Assembly (NCBI RefSeq): GCF_012927405.1
Contig: NZ_JABBGM010000002.1
Location: 62,001-126,000, forward strand
Direction of reading: 5' to 3'
Length of the DNA: 64,000 nt
From: Novosphingobium olei
Lineage (GTDB): Bacteria > Pseudomonadota > Alphaproteobacteria > Sphingomonadales > Sphingomonadaceae
The stretch's first letter is position 1. Each line of letters begins with the position of its first letter. Of the stretch, positions 52,149-61,019 are shown piece after piece. The notes below the pieces were generated by a model. The model saw only the letters and a program-made list of their open reading frames with translations, was not told the origin of the DNA and made no database searches. The position numbers were made by a program, and so were the translations under genes.

Positions 52149-52186
52149 GGTCCGGAACCGCTCGTCGTGCGGTTCCGGACCTTTTT
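52149..52186 (+). terminator. Strong intrinsic terminator of the CheB-like gene
   Basis: GGTCCGGAACCGC pairs with GCGGTTCCGGACC over loop TCGTCGT, 13 bp perfect, followed directly by TTTTT. The best intrinsic terminator in the window; it also closes off the end of the convergent flagellar operon. Confidence 0.9.
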
Positions 52187-52226
52187 GTGCGCGGGATTCA
52201 GATGTGTGGAGAAACCGGGGCTGGCG

Positions 52227-52604
52227 TCAGCCGGCGCTGCCCAGCATGGCGGCGCGGATCTCGATGAAATCGGCGCGGATCGCCTGAAGCGTTGCAGCGT
52301 CGAAACGCACCGCGCTGTCGAGCACGCTCTTGCGCGCGGTCTGGTACATGTGGATCAGCGCAGGGCCAGTCGGGTTTTCGGGATCCACGCCCAGCTGCAG
52401 TGCAGTAAGCGCCGCGGTGGCGCGGGTGAGCGCAGCGCTCTTGGCGGCATTGTCGCCATGGGCTTCGGCATAGATCGCCCGGCCGATCGAGCCGGTAAGC
52501 TGTTCGAGGCACAGGTCGACCAGCTGCAACGACGTCGCGCCCTTGACCCGTGCATCGAAATCGACGCGGCGATAGGCTTCGCAAGGGTCGCGGTGGAGCA
52601 GCAT
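52227..52604 (-). CDS. fliS: Flagellar export chaperone FliS
   Basis: A 125-residue four-helix protein of FliS type, last gene of the flagellar operon and directly after fliD, its usual place. The family opening (YRRVDFDARVKGATSLQLVDLCLEQL) and the middle AALTRATAALTALQLGVDPEN are recognisable. It caps the flagellin C-terminus in the cytoplasm before export. ATG 52604 follows GGAGAGGGA. The flagellin gene itself is outside the window. Confidence 0.85.
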   Translation of the reverse strand: MLLHRDPCEAYRRVDFDARVKGATSLQLVDLCLEQLTGSIGRAIYAEAHGDNAAKSAALTRATAALTALQLGVDPENPTGPALIHMYQTARKSVLDSAVRFDAATLQAIRADFIEIRAAMLGSAG

Positions 52605-52619
52605 CGTTCCCTCTCCGGG

Positions 52620-54086
52620 TTAGTTGGACTTGGCGTTCCAGGCGTCGATCTGGGCCTGGAGAAAGGAGAGTGTCGATTTCGAGCTCGAAAGCCTTGAATC
52701 GAGCCCAGCGTATTGCGTGACCAGTTTCTGGCGCAGTTCTTCCTGCTTGGTCTCGATGTCGCTCTTCTGCGTTGCAAGCTTGCTCTGCAGAGCCGTCATG
52801 CTGGTAATCGAACCGCCCAGCGAGTTGGCGCTGGAGGTCGATGTTACCGCGCGAGACATCTTATCTAGCGTTGCGTAGACACCATAGAGGCCCGTCGTGA
52901 ACATCTTGGCCGCACCGGCGGGGCTGCTCGACAAGGTTGCGGAAAGACGCGTGCTGTCGAGCGTGAACGTGCCGTCACGGTTGGTCTTGAGGCCAAGGTC
53001 GGAAAGGGTGGAAGGTTCGCCCGTTGCGGCATTCGGCATGACCTTGCTGAGCGCCAGCGAATTGAGCTGACGCCGCAGTTCGCGCGCGCCGGGATTGTTG
53101 TTCAGCGTTCCGGATGTGGGATCGGTGTCGGTGTTGAGTTCCGAAACCATCGTGTTCAGCGCGGAGACGAGATCTTCCATCGCCGTCTGAATTCCGCTTG
53201 CCGGATCGGAGAAGGTGATCGTCGTCGGCGATCCGACGTTTGTTCCGGTGAGCTTCAGCGTGAGGCCTGGAGCGGCGTCGGTGATGGTGTTGGTGGTCGA
53301 CGTGCGCGAGACGCCATCGAGGACATAGGCTGCGTCGGTAGCGCTCGACTTCAGCCGCGTGGCGTCACCCGCCGGGGTCCATGCCAGATCCGACAGGCCT
53401 GGATCGCTCGCGTCCTCGGTGGCTTCGATCTGGAAGGCGTTGGCGGCGCCGTCCTTGCCCTTGAGCACCAGCTGCGCGCCATTCGAGCCGGTCGCGACGT
53501 AGGCGGTTACGCCCGCGCCCTTCGCATTGATGGCGTTCGCCACGTCAGCGAGCGTGGCACCCGATGCCACGGTCACATCAACCTGAGCACGGCTGCTGTC
53601 GGCGGTGAAGGTCGTGCCGGATATCGTGCCGAAGCGGAGCGTCAGCGTGCCCGAGCCGACGGTGGCGGTCGAGCCGCCGCTGATCGCGGGCGAGACCAAG
53701 GTCTGGCCCTTGGCGATCGAGGTGACCTCCAGCGTGGATGTGCCGCTGCCGGTGAGCGAGCCCTTGGAAACCGTAGCGACCGCACTGTTGGCGATCTGCG
53801 GGTTGACCGCCAGATCGCCCGTGCGCACGCGATCGCCGAACGAGGAGGCGATCGTCGAGACCATGCTCTTGAGCGTGGATGCGGCGGAGATCTGCGTCGC
53901 GAGCTTGTCGCTGCGCGAGCTGATCTGGTCCAGTCGCGATGCGAACTGCGCGCTGGCAAGCTGTTCGGCAAGGCTCGCGGTATCGATGCCGCTGCCGCCG
54001 CCGAGCGCGGAGACCAGCTTCGCCGTGGCCGAGCTGGACGAGGTGGCCGAGGTCGTCGAGGTCGAAGTCGTCGAGGTGGTGGTCAT
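52620..54086 (-). CDS. fliD: Flagellar filament cap FliD
   Basis: A 488-residue hook-associated protein 2. A Ser/Thr-rich N-terminus leads into FliD_N (GSGIDTASLAEQLASAQFASRLDQ, then TLKSMVSTIASSFGDRV); a variable middle carries the surface domains; FliD_C ends in a coiled coil (ALQSKLATQKSDIETKQEELRQ). It caps the growing filament and helps flagellin assemble. 30 bp after flhB and 15 bp before fliS. Confidence 0.93.
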   Translation of the reverse strand: MTTTSTTSTSTTSATSSSSATAKLVSALGGGSGIDTASLAEQLASAQFASRLDQISSRSDKLATQISAASTLKSMVSTIASSFGDRVRTGDLAVNPQIANSAVATVSKGSLTGSGTSTLEVTSIAKGQTLVSPAISGGSTATVGSGTLTLRFGTISGTTFTADSSRAQVDVTVASGATLADVANAINAKGAGVTAYVATGSNGAQLVLKGKDGAANAFQIEATEDASDPGLSDLAWTPAGDATRLKSSATDAAYVLDGVSRTSTTNTITDAAPGLTLKLTGTNVGSPTTITFSDPASGIQTAMEDLVSALNTMVSELNTDTDPTSGTLNNNPGARELRRQLNSLALSKVMPNAATGEPSTLSDLGLKTNRDGTFTLDSTRLSATLSSSPAGAAKMFTTGLYGVYATLDKMSRAVTSTSSANSLGGSITSMTALQSKLATQKSDIETKQEELRQKLVTQYAGLDSRLSSSKSTLSFLQAQIDAWNAKSN

Positions 54087-54116
54087 ACGTCCTAGAACGG
54101 TTGGCGGGCGAAGCTG

Positions 54117-55274
54117 TTAAGCGCCGGCAGGGGGTTTTGCATCGCGTTTTTCGAGGCGCCCTTCGGCATCGAAGCGCAGTTCGATCGGCACGTCGATGCG
54201 CGGGCGGGCGGGGGTTTCGCCGCGTTTGAGCGAGAGCACGAAGGCAAGCACCGAGGCGACCGCGCCGTACAGCTCTTCACGGATCGTCTGGTTCTCGCGC
54301 GTGGTGAAGTAGACCGAGCGGGCGAGCGCCGGATATTCGAGCGTGGGGACGCGCAGTTCGGCGGCCAACTCGCGCATCGCCAGCGCCTTTTCACCGCGAC
54401 CCTTGGCCAGCACGATCGGTGCAGGAGCGCGATCCGGGTCATAGGCCAGCGCCACCGAGAAGTGCGTCGGATTGGTCACCACGAACTGCGCATCGCGCAT
54501 CGCCTTCTGCAGGCCGCCCATGGCAATATCGCGCTGGCGTTGCCGGATCGCCGCCTTGCGTTCCGGACTGCCTTCGCTTTCCTTGTGTTCGTCCTTGAGC
54601 TCCTGAAGGCTCATGCGAAGACGCAGGAAACGGCGCACCCACTGGATCGGGAAATCGATCAGCGCGATGATGGTGAGCCCACCGCCGAGCGCGAACAGCA
54701 GCGCGAGAAGGGTATTCCAGGCATAGGTCAGCTGGCTGACGACCTCGCCGCCGCCCAACCCGAGCAGCGCGGCAAGCCGGCCGTGCAGCCAGCTCCAGGC
54801 AATCGTGCCGAGCAGCGCCAGCTTGGCGATCCCCTTGCCGATCTCGATCCACCCTTGTGGACCGAGCATGCGCTTGAACCCGCTCATCGGATCGATGCGT
54901 GAATACTTCGGCGCAAGGTTGGCCGCGACCCAGCGGCCTTCGCCGCCCGGTCCCAGCTGGGCTGCGAGCGAAAAGAGCAGGATCAGTCCGCCCAGCACGA
55001 ACACCGGCGGCAGCACGGCTTCGAGCGCCTGGATGATCAGGGTGCCGGGCGTGAAATCGTCGAGGCTGGCGCGATCCCAGACCAGTCCACGGCGAGCGGT
55101 TTCGCCGAGCGCGGTGAGCACCCAGGGGCCCGCAAGCCTCATCCAGACCGCGCCGATCAGGATCGAGACCGCCGTCGTCAATTCGCGCGAGCGAAGGACG
55201 TCGCCGTTTTTTGCAGCGTCCTTCTTGCGCTTGGCACTCGGGGCAAAGGTCTTTTCACCGGCGCTTTCGGCCAT
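54117..55274 (-). CDS. flhB: Flagellar export switch protein FlhB
   Basis: A 385-residue FlhB. It begins with a basic, charged stretch, followed by four transmembrane helices and a cytoplasmic domain with the autocleavage motif NPTH (Asn268). Cleavage there switches export specificity from hook to filament proteins. The C-terminal 118 residues carry the usual FLHB region with LYGAVASVLAFVL. 4 bp after fliR, so in the same operon; here flhB is in the fli cluster instead of with flhA. Confidence 0.94.
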   Translation of the reverse strand: MAESAGEKTFAPSAKRKKDAAKNGDVLRSRELTTAVSILIGAVWMRLAGPWVLTALGETARRGLVWDRASLDDFTPGTLIIQALEAVLPPVFVLGGLILLFSLAAQLGPGGEGRWVAANLAPKYSRIDPMSGFKRMLGPQGWIEIGKGIAKLALLGTIAWSWLHGRLAALLGLGGGEVVSQLTYAWNTLLALLFALGGGLTIIALIDFPIQWVRRFLRLRMSLQELKDEHKESEGSPERKAAIRQRQRDIAMGGLQKAMRDAQFVVTNPTHFSVALAYDPDRAPAPIVLAKGRGEKALAMRELAAELRVPTLEYPALARSVYFTTRENQTIREELYGAVASVLAFVLSLKRGETPARPRIDVPIELRFDAEGRLEKRDAKPPAGA

Positions 55275-55278
55275 GGCT

Positions 55279-56061
55279 TCAGCGCTCCATCAGCGAGGCG
55301 CTGTGCGCGACAGCGGTGTGGGCAAGATCGGTGAGGCGATCGGTGACAAGCGGGGCCGAGGCGATCATGGCCAGCAGACCCGCCAGCACGCTTGCCGGAA
55401 GCCCGAGCGAGAACAGGTTCAGGCTGGGTGCCGAGCGGCTGATCACGCCGGTCATGACCTGGACCAGCAGCAGCAGCAGCGTGACCGGAAGCGCAATGAC
55501 CAGCGCCATGCTGAACATTTGCGTCGCAAAACCGGCGACTTGCGCCATGTGGCCGGCGGAGAACCAGGCAGTGCCCGGCGGGAAGGCGCGGTAGCTTTCG
55601 ACCAGCAGCGAGAACCAGTCGAGATGGGCGCCAAGGCCCAGGAACAGCACCGTCATCACGACCGAGAAGTATTGGCCAAGCGCGGGCGAATGCGCGCCGC
55701 TGACCGGATCGGCCGTCGTCGCGATCGAAAGGCCCATGCCGCCGCCGATAAGCTCTGCCGCGATCAGCGGTGCGGCAAAGGAAAACTGCAGCACGAAGCC
55801 CATGGCCAGGCCGAGCACGGTCTCGTTGGCAATGGCGAGCATTCCGGCAAGCGAGAGAAGGTTGGGCGGTGCTGCAACATTCGTCCACCCACAGACGAGG
55901 ACCGCGAGCGCGCCCGTTGCCATGACGCGCACCTGTGGTGGAACGGTGGTCGCCCCGAACAGCGGTGCGGCAAACAGGGCGGCGGCGATGCGGGTCATCA
56001 CGAAGACCAGCCGCCAGAACTCCCCTTCCAGCGCGCCAAAGCCGAAGTCGAGCGCGATCAT
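55279..56061 (-). CDS. fliR: Flagellar export protein FliR
   Basis: A 260-residue membrane protein of the export gate with about six transmembrane helices (RIAAALFAAPLFGA, GALAVLVCGW, VLGLAMGFVLQFSFAAPL, VVMTVLFLGLGA, MALVIALPVTLLLLLVQV, SVLAGLLAMIASA). The order fliP-fliQ-fliR-flhB matches the export-gate block of flagellar systems. 6 bp after fliQ. Confidence 0.94.
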   Translation of the reverse strand: MIALDFGFGALEGEFWRLVFVMTRIAAALFAAPLFGATTVPPQVRVMATGALAVLVCGWTNVAAPPNLLSLAGMLAIANETVLGLAMGFVLQFSFAAPLIAAELIGGGMGLSIATTADPVSGAHSPALGQYFSVVMTVLFLGLGAHLDWFSLLVESYRAFPPGTAWFSAGHMAQVAGFATQMFSMALVIALPVTLLLLLVQVMTGVISRSAPSLNLFSLGLPASVLAGLLAMIASAPLVTDRLTDLAHTAVAHSASLMER

Positions 56062-56067
56062 CGCCGA

Positions 56068-56340
56068 TCAGCGTCCGGTCACGGCGATCTGGGCGAAGAC
56101 ATCCTTGAGGAAATCCCCGACGAGCCCGAGCATCGCTCCACCGAGCAGAACCAGCACCAGCGCGGTGATGGCAAGCTTGGGGACGAACGTCAGCGTCTGT
56201 TCGTTGACCGACGTCGCGGCCTGGATGATGCCGACGACAAGACCGACGGCAAGGCTGGCGAGCAGGACCGGGGCAGCGACCAGCGCTGCAACCCACAACA
56301 TGCGGTCGGCCAGGCCAAGAAGGGCGGCGGTATCGTCCAT
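56068..56340 (-). CDS. fliQ: Flagellar export protein FliQ
   Basis: A 90-residue export-gate protein with two transmembrane hairpin helices (LWVAALVAAPVLLASLAVGLVVG and LAITALVLVLLGGAMLGLVG) and the conserved AATSVNEQTLTFVPKL between them. ATG 56340 overlaps the fliP stop (TGATG). The size is normal. Confidence 0.94.
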   Translation of the reverse strand: MDDTAALLGLADRMLWVAALVAAPVLLASLAVGLVVGIIQAATSVNEQTLTFVPKLAITALVLVLLGGAMLGLVGDFLKDVFAQIAVTGR

Positions 56341-57140
56341 CAGCCGAAACTCGACGCAAGGCTGCCCATCAGCAGCGCCCATCCATCGACAAGGACGAAA
56401 AGCAGCAGCTTGAACGGCATCGACACGATCGTCGGGCTCATCATCATCATGCCAAGGCTCATCAGCACCGAGGATACGACAAGGTCGATCACCAGGAAGG
56501 GTAGGAACAGCATGAAGCCGATCTGGAAGGCGGTCTTCAGTTCGCTGGTGACGAAAGCCGGCAGCAGGATCGAGAATGGCACGTCGGCGCTGCTCGCGAA
56601 CTTGGGCGCATGGGCCATGTCGGCGAACATCGACAGATCGTGCTCGCGCGTCTGGCGGATCATGAACTTGTGGAATTCGGCGCCGGCGTTGGCGATGGCC
56701 TGCTCGGCATTGATCGTGCCGGCCGAATAGGGGCTGATCGCGGTCTGGTTCACCTTGTCGAGCGTGGGTGCCATCACGAACAGCGACAGGAACAGCGAAA
56801 GCCCGATCAGCACCTGGTTGGGGGGGGACTGCTGCAGGCCCAGCGCCTGCCGCAGAATGCCGAGTACCACCAGAATGCGGGTGAAGCTGGTCATCATCAG
56901 GATCAGGCTGGGCAGGATCGTCAGCAGCCCCATGATCAGGAGTAGCTGGAGCGACATCGAAAGGGTGCCGCCCGACTGCGCGCCAGCAAGCTGGCCGAAC
57001 GCGCGATCAAGCGCGCCGGGGATGGCAGCGGCGGTCGAACCGGGTGCCGCTGCCGGAGCGGCGGCGGGCGCGGCGAATGCGGTGGCAGGCAAAAGCAATA
57101 GGGGCAGAATTACAGCGGCGCGCAGATCACGAAGACGCAT
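56340..57140 (-). CDS. fliP: Flagellar export protein FliP
   Basis: A 266-residue export-gate protein. A signal-like segment (AAVILPLLLLPATAFA) and Ala/Pro-rich stretch are followed by the FliP core: MGLLTILPSLILMMTSFTRILVVLGILRQALG, then FLSLFVMAP, the periplasmic region with FHKFMIRQTREHD, and the last two helices (LPFLVIDLVVSSVLMSLGMMM). ATG 57140, 4 bp after the fliO stop. Confidence 0.95.
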   Translation of the reverse strand: MRLRDLRAAVILPLLLLPATAFAAPAAAPAAAPGSTAAAIPGALDRAFGQLAGAQSGGTLSMSLQLLLIMGLLTILPSLILMMTSFTRILVVLGILRQALGLQQSPPNQVLIGLSLFLSLFVMAPTLDKVNQTAISPYSAGTINAEQAIANAGAEFHKFMIRQTREHDLSMFADMAHAPKFASSADVPFSILLPAFVTSELKTAFQIGFMLFLPFLVIDLVVSSVLMSLGMMMMSPTIVSMPFKLLLFVLVDGWALLMGSLASSFG

Positions 57141-57144
57141 GGCT

Positions 57145-57423
57145 TCAAACCTCGTCCGCGGCGCGGTCGGTGCGGGCCGGCGCTTCGGCGAGCGGGACAA
57201 GACCGGTCTTGCTCGCCGAGACAAGGATCTCCCGCCCGCGGAATTCGATCACGGCAAGGCGGAGCGTGGGGCTCAACATCTGCGTCTCGACGATCTTGAC
57301 CGAGCGGGCGCCGGTGGTGGTGCCGAACTTGCCTTCCATCCGCTTGGCGAACTTGAGGCTAGCCCAGGCAAGGCCGCCGATCAGCGGCAGCAGGATGACC
57401 AGCTTGAGAATGTACCAGAGCAT
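57145..57423 (-). CDS. fliO: Flagellar assembly protein FliO
   Basis: A 92-residue protein with one N-terminal transmembrane helix (YILKLVILLPLIGGLAWASLKF) and a small basic cytoplasmic domain (SVKIVETQMLSPTLRLAVIEFRGREILV). It guides FliP assembly into the gate. Placed between fliN and fliP, overlapping the fliN stop by TGATG. The family is weakly conserved, so the call leans on the locus. Confidence 0.85.
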   Translation of the reverse strand: MLWYILKLVILLPLIGGLAWASLKFAKRMEGKFGTTTGARSVKIVETQMLSPTLRLAVIEFRGREILVSASKTGLVPLAEAPARTDRAADEV

Positions 57424-57698
57424 CAGGCAGCTTCCCCGCGCGGCGCGACCTGCTGGCCGACCAGTTCCACGATGCGCAGGCCGAAGCGATCACCTTGCGC
57501 CACGACCTCACCACGCGCGATGAGCTTGCCGTTGACCATCACGTCGAGCAGTTCGTCGGTCAGCCGGTCGAGCATGACGACGCTTTCCTCGGCAAGCGCG
57601 AGAACGTCCTTGAGCTTCATCTCGGTCCGGCCGAGCTCGACGGTCAGGCGGACATCGACGTCCTTGAGGAAATCGAAGCCGCGGGTCTGGAAGGTCAT
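57423..57698 (-). CDS. fliN: Flagellar switch protein FliN
   Basis: A 91-residue C-ring protein of the SpoA/SURF1 fold: DVDVRLTVELGRTEMKLKDVLALAEESVVMLD and VNGKLIARGEVVAQGDRFGLRIVEL match FliN. It forms the lower C-ring with FliM. Short, without an N-terminal extension. 12 bp after fliM and overlapping fliO. Confidence 0.94.
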   Translation of the reverse strand: MTFQTRGFDFLKDVDVRLTVELGRTEMKLKDVLALAEESVVMLDRLTDELLDVMVNGKLIARGEVVAQGDRFGLRIVELVGQQVAPRGEAA

Positions 57699-57710
57699 CT
57701 ATGCCTCTTT

Positions 57711-58610
57711 TCAGGAAAGCTGGGTGAGCTGGACGGCGACGCGGTCATCGACCGCGCCGATGCTGCCGTGGGCGACCGTCCGGTCGGCGACGCGCAGCGG
57801 GATGGAACGGGCGATCGGTACGGAAAGCACCTGCCCGACTTCGAGCGCCGAGAGCACCGAGAGCGGCAGCGCCACATCGACGAGCACCGCCGTGACCGGC
57901 AAAGGCACATCGGCGTAGGGTGTATCTTCGGGCGAAGCCGGCTTGATCCGGCGTGCGGGCTTGCGGGGGGCGTTTTCGGGTTGGCCGAAGAATTCCGCGA
58001 GCATTGGCATCGGGATCGCGAGCCGCATTTCCCACGGCGTGCCGCCAGGTTCGGTGACCGACAACGTCAGCACGGCGAGGCGGGCTTCGGCGCTGTAGGG
58101 CTGCAGCTGCGCAAGGTTGCTGTCGCGCGCTATCGCGGTAATGGCCTCGGCCGTGCGCAGGCCGGTGGCAGCGGCAAACTGGTTGGCGAGCACGGCTTCA
58201 ATGCGTTGCACCATCAGTTCGGCAGAAAGCGGCAATTCGCGCGGAAGAGGGTGGGGGGCATGGCCGGGGCCGCCAAAGGCGCGGTCGACAAGGCGCAGCG
58301 CAACTTCGGCGTCGATCGCCGAGAGCAGGCGTCCGCCCGTGCCCGCCACGCGATAGATGCTCCAGGCGGCAAGCCCCGGAACCCGGCCCGCCAGATCGTG
58401 AAGCACGAGCTCTTCCGGGGCCGCGCATTCGACCATCGGCGGTTCGCCACCCAGCAGCAGCGCAAGCGCGCCCCGCATGGACCGCGCCATGCGCTCGCTG
58501 GCGCGCGCCAGCGCGGGCAGGAGCTCGGCCGGGCCCGGGCCGGGCCGCACCAGCTCCGCCGCATGGCGGGCAAGAGGCCTTTCGGCGATGAGTGAGCGTT
58601 CGGGCTGCAT
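57711..58610 (-). CDS. fliM: Flagellar switch protein FliM without CheY-binding peptide
   Basis: A 299-residue C-ring protein. The middle domain (LVDRAFGGPGHAPHPL, RELPLSAELMVQRIEAVLANQFA) and the SpoA-like C-terminus (LPLSVLSALEVGQVLSVPIARSIPLRV) place it as FliM. The usual N-terminal peptide LSQxEIDALL that binds phospho-CheY is absent: the protein starts MQPERSLIAERPLARHA, and the frame upstream to 58694 does not contain the peptide either. It is shorter than typical FliM (about 330 aa). Start ATG 58610. Confidence 0.85.
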   Translation of the reverse strand: MQPERSLIAERPLARHAAELVRPGPGPAELLPALARASERMARSMRGALALLLGGEPPMVECAAPEELVLHDLAGRVPGLAAWSIYRVAGTGGRLLSAIDAEVALRLVDRAFGGPGHAPHPLPRELPLSAELMVQRIEAVLANQFAAATGLRTAEAITAIARDSNLAQLQPYSAEARLAVLTLSVTEPGGTPWEMRLAIPMPMLAEFFGQPENAPRKPARRIKPASPEDTPYADVPLPVTAVLVDVALPLSVLSALEVGQVLSVPIARSIPLRVADRTVAHGSIGAVDDRVAVQLTQLS

Positions 58611-58647
58611 CGTCAGATGTTCGTGCTGTCCGTCGGAAAGTGGAAAT

Positions 58648-59247
58648 TCACTGGACGATGAAGGACTTGAAGTAGACGGCATCGACGCCGCCAAAGCCTT
58701 CGGTCTGGGTCAGGACCTTGTTGATCGCAGCGGTCATCCGCTTCTGCAGGCGATCCTTGCCCTGGCTCGACTGGATGTCGGTTTCGGGCGTTTCGGCGAG
58801 CACGTCGAGCAGCGCCGAGCGGATCGCCAGCTCATGCTTCTGCAGCCACAGGATCACGCGATAATCGCGCCGGGTCGAACAGGCGACCGACAGTTGGACG
58901 AGCGCGTCGCTGTCCTTGAGGTTCGAGGTGAACTCGTCGGCGAAGCTGTAGTAAACGGTACGATATTCGCTACCGCCCTCGCCTTCGGTTTCCTTACCCT
59001 CGCCGCCTTCGCCTTCGCCTTCCTTGGCTTTGGGCGCGAACGGATCCTCTTCCCCCTTCTTGATCAGCTTAGGGCGATTGTCTTCCTTGACTTCCTTTTC
59101 ATGGCCGCCGCCGATGATTCCAGCCGCGACGAGGCCGTAGGCACCGCCGCCACCGATCGCGAGCATCCCGACTGCCACGCCGATGATCATCATCTTGCCG
59201 CCGCCCTTCTTCTTGGCCTTGGCTTCCTTGTCTTTCTTCTCGCTCAT
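58648..59247 (-). CDS. fliL: Flagellar basal-body-associated protein FliL
   Basis: A 199-residue single-pass inner-membrane protein. Lys-rich cytoplasmic head, transmembrane helix at about 18-45 (MMIIGVAVGMLAIGGGG), a Glu/Gly/Lys-rich periplasmic spacer (about 75-95), and the FliL domain (VQLSVACSTRRDYRVILWLQKHELAIRSALLDVLAE). It supports the stator near the motor. Between fliK and fliM. Confidence 0.92.
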   Translation of the reverse strand: MSEKKDKEAKAKKKGGGKMMIIGVAVGMLAIGGGGAYGLVAAGIIGGGHEKEVKEDNRPKLIKKGEEDPFAPKAKEGEGEGGEGKETEGEGGSEYRTVYYSFADEFTSNLKDSDALVQLSVACSTRRDYRVILWLQKHELAIRSALLDVLAETPETDIQSSQGKDRLQKRMTAAINKVLTQTEGFGGVDAVYFKSFIVQ

Positions 59248-59278
59248 GCTGGATTCCCGAAAGGTCTAACGGCGCGGA

Positions 59279-60940
59279 TCAGGCGAAGATGCCGTGGCGC
59301 GAATTGTTCTGCGGCGTTGCGGTCGTGGCGCGATCGCGCGTGGAAGGGCTGGCGGTGCCGGCGGTTGCCGTTCCGCGCGTTGCGGGCTGGCGCGGATCGC
59401 CTTGCCCGGCCTGCGCGGCATTGCCCTGGCTCTGGCCGTTCGCCCCGGTGCCGGCAGCGCCCGCGTCGGCAAGCTGGGCCTGCTGCGATTGTTGCGACTG
59501 GCGCGCCGTCGCTTCGTTTCGGTTCGCATCCTGCTGGCTGGCCGATGCTTGCTGGCCGGCGGAGGCGGCGGTCACGCTGGCCGATGCTACCGCCGGCGCA
59601 AAGCCCGGGTCGCTGCTGGACATGGCGACGGAAAGGCCGTCCTCTTCGGCCTTGAAGCGCAGCGAGACTTTGCCAAAGTCGGTATGGTTGAGCGCGACCG
59701 CTATCGGTGCCGCCGAACCTTCCGCGTCGGTCCGCGCACGGGCGATCGCGTCGACGAGCGTGCCGAAGCTCACCGGCTTCTGCACAGTCTGGTCGTTCAG
59801 CGCAGAGGCGACCTGGGCATTGTTGCTGGTGGTCTGGATCGGCGTGGTTGTGCCCGGTGCCACGGCGGTTTGCGCGGTCGCGGAAGCGTCCGCCTGCGTT
59901 TCGGACCTCGTGGCGCCAGCCTTGTCGAGCCGGCTGCTTGTTGCCGCAGGCTTGTTTTCGCTCTGGATGGCGTCGGCCACCCGGGCTGGCAGGGCCTTGT
60001 CGGAGGTGGCGGTCCGGTCTTCGCGCTGCGAGCCAGCGGTGTTGCGGGGCGATGCGCCCGCACTGTCTTCCGCCTGGATCGCCTTGGCTGCCACGATGAC
60101 CTCGGATGCCGGGGACTCGGCCGGCATCGGGACGTCTTCGCGGGATGGCTCGGGCAATCCGGTGCGGCTTGTCGTCGATGGCGCCGTCGTCGTGGCGGTC
60201 TGTGTTGCGGCAGACTTGAAGGTCTTCGCGGTGACGCCTGGTTTTGCTTCCGGCTCTGCCTCGGTGATGGTTCGCGTGACGGTGGCGGGAGCCGTGGCCG
60301 TGGCACTGAAGGTAGCAGAGGCCCCAGCCTTGGTAGCTTGTCCGTCAAGCGGGGTTTCCATTGTCAGCGCGATCGCCGTGGTGTCCAACCCTTTCGCGCT
60401 TGGCGTTGCCGCTTCTTCCACGGTCGTGGTGACCTTGGGGGGAAGCGTCGTGGCGAGGGTCTGGACGCCTGAAGGGGCCGCATTGGTCGCTGATGGGGCG
60501 GAAAGCGTCGTCGTCGGTGCCGACAGGATTGCACGTGCCAGTTGCGCCGCGGCTTCACCTGCAATCGGGAGAGCTGTCAGCTGGGCCTGGACGAAATCAG
60601 TGGTTTCGTCGGTGGTCGCATCGTCGGTCGTCGCGTTCGCTTGGATCGTGGATGAGGGCATACGTGCAGGGGCGGCCCCTGAAAGCTCAAGACCTGACTG
60701 TCGCAGTTGGCCGGTGGCGGCAACGGCGGCGGCAAGGCTCTGCCGGGCGGCAACGTCCTGCAAGCCTTTGCCGCCGGTCGATCCTTCGGGATTCAGCGCC
60801 TGAGCGTTGACGAGCGCCTCGGCAAAACCGGGCGAATTCGGGCTTGCGGTGGCGGAATTCGTGGTTGTACCGGCGGTCAGCGCCGCAAGGGTATCGCCGA
60901 GGGAAATCGTGTTTGCGGCATTGGCGGCAATCTCGACCAT
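59279..60940 (-). CDS. fliK: Flagellar hook-length control protein FliK
   Basis: A 553-residue protein, low in complexity: Ala/Thr/Ser-rich throughout, as is usual for this fast-evolving family. The C-terminal region around 410-470 has the conserved PIAVALNHTDFGKVSLRFKA-type segment; the last 80 residues are Gln/Ala-rich (SQQSQQAQLAD). It measures hook length and triggers the export switch via FlhB. ATG 60940 is chosen over 60976. Identity rests on the C-terminal segment and on the locus, between fliJ and fliL. Confidence 0.85.
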   Translation of the reverse strand: MVEIAANAANTISLGDTLAALTAGTTTNSATASPNSPGFAEALVNAQALNPEGSTGGKGLQDVAARQSLAAAVAATGQLRQSGLELSGAAPARMPSSTIQANATTDDATTDETTDFVQAQLTALPIAGEAAAQLARAILSAPTTTLSAPSATNAAPSGVQTLATTLPPKVTTTVEEAATPSAKGLDTTAIALTMETPLDGQATKAGASATFSATATAPATVTRTITEAEPEAKPGVTAKTFKSAATQTATTTAPSTTSRTGLPEPSREDVPMPAESPASEVIVAAKAIQAEDSAGASPRNTAGSQREDRTATSDKALPARVADAIQSENKPAATSSRLDKAGATRSETQADASATAQTAVAPGTTTPIQTTSNNAQVASALNDQTVQKPVSFGTLVDAIARARTDAEGSAAPIAVALNHTDFGKVSLRFKAEEDGLSVAMSSSDPGFAPAVASASVTAASAGQQASASQQDANRNEATARQSQQSQQAQLADAGAAGTGANGQSQGNAAQAGQGDPRQPATRGTATAGTASPSTRDRATTATPQNNSRHGIFA

Positions 60941-61019
60941 GAAACGGATCCTCCTCAACGATCTGACAGGACACACTCTTCAAGATGCGTGCCAGTTTGG
61001 GGCATCGGTCCGAAGTCGC

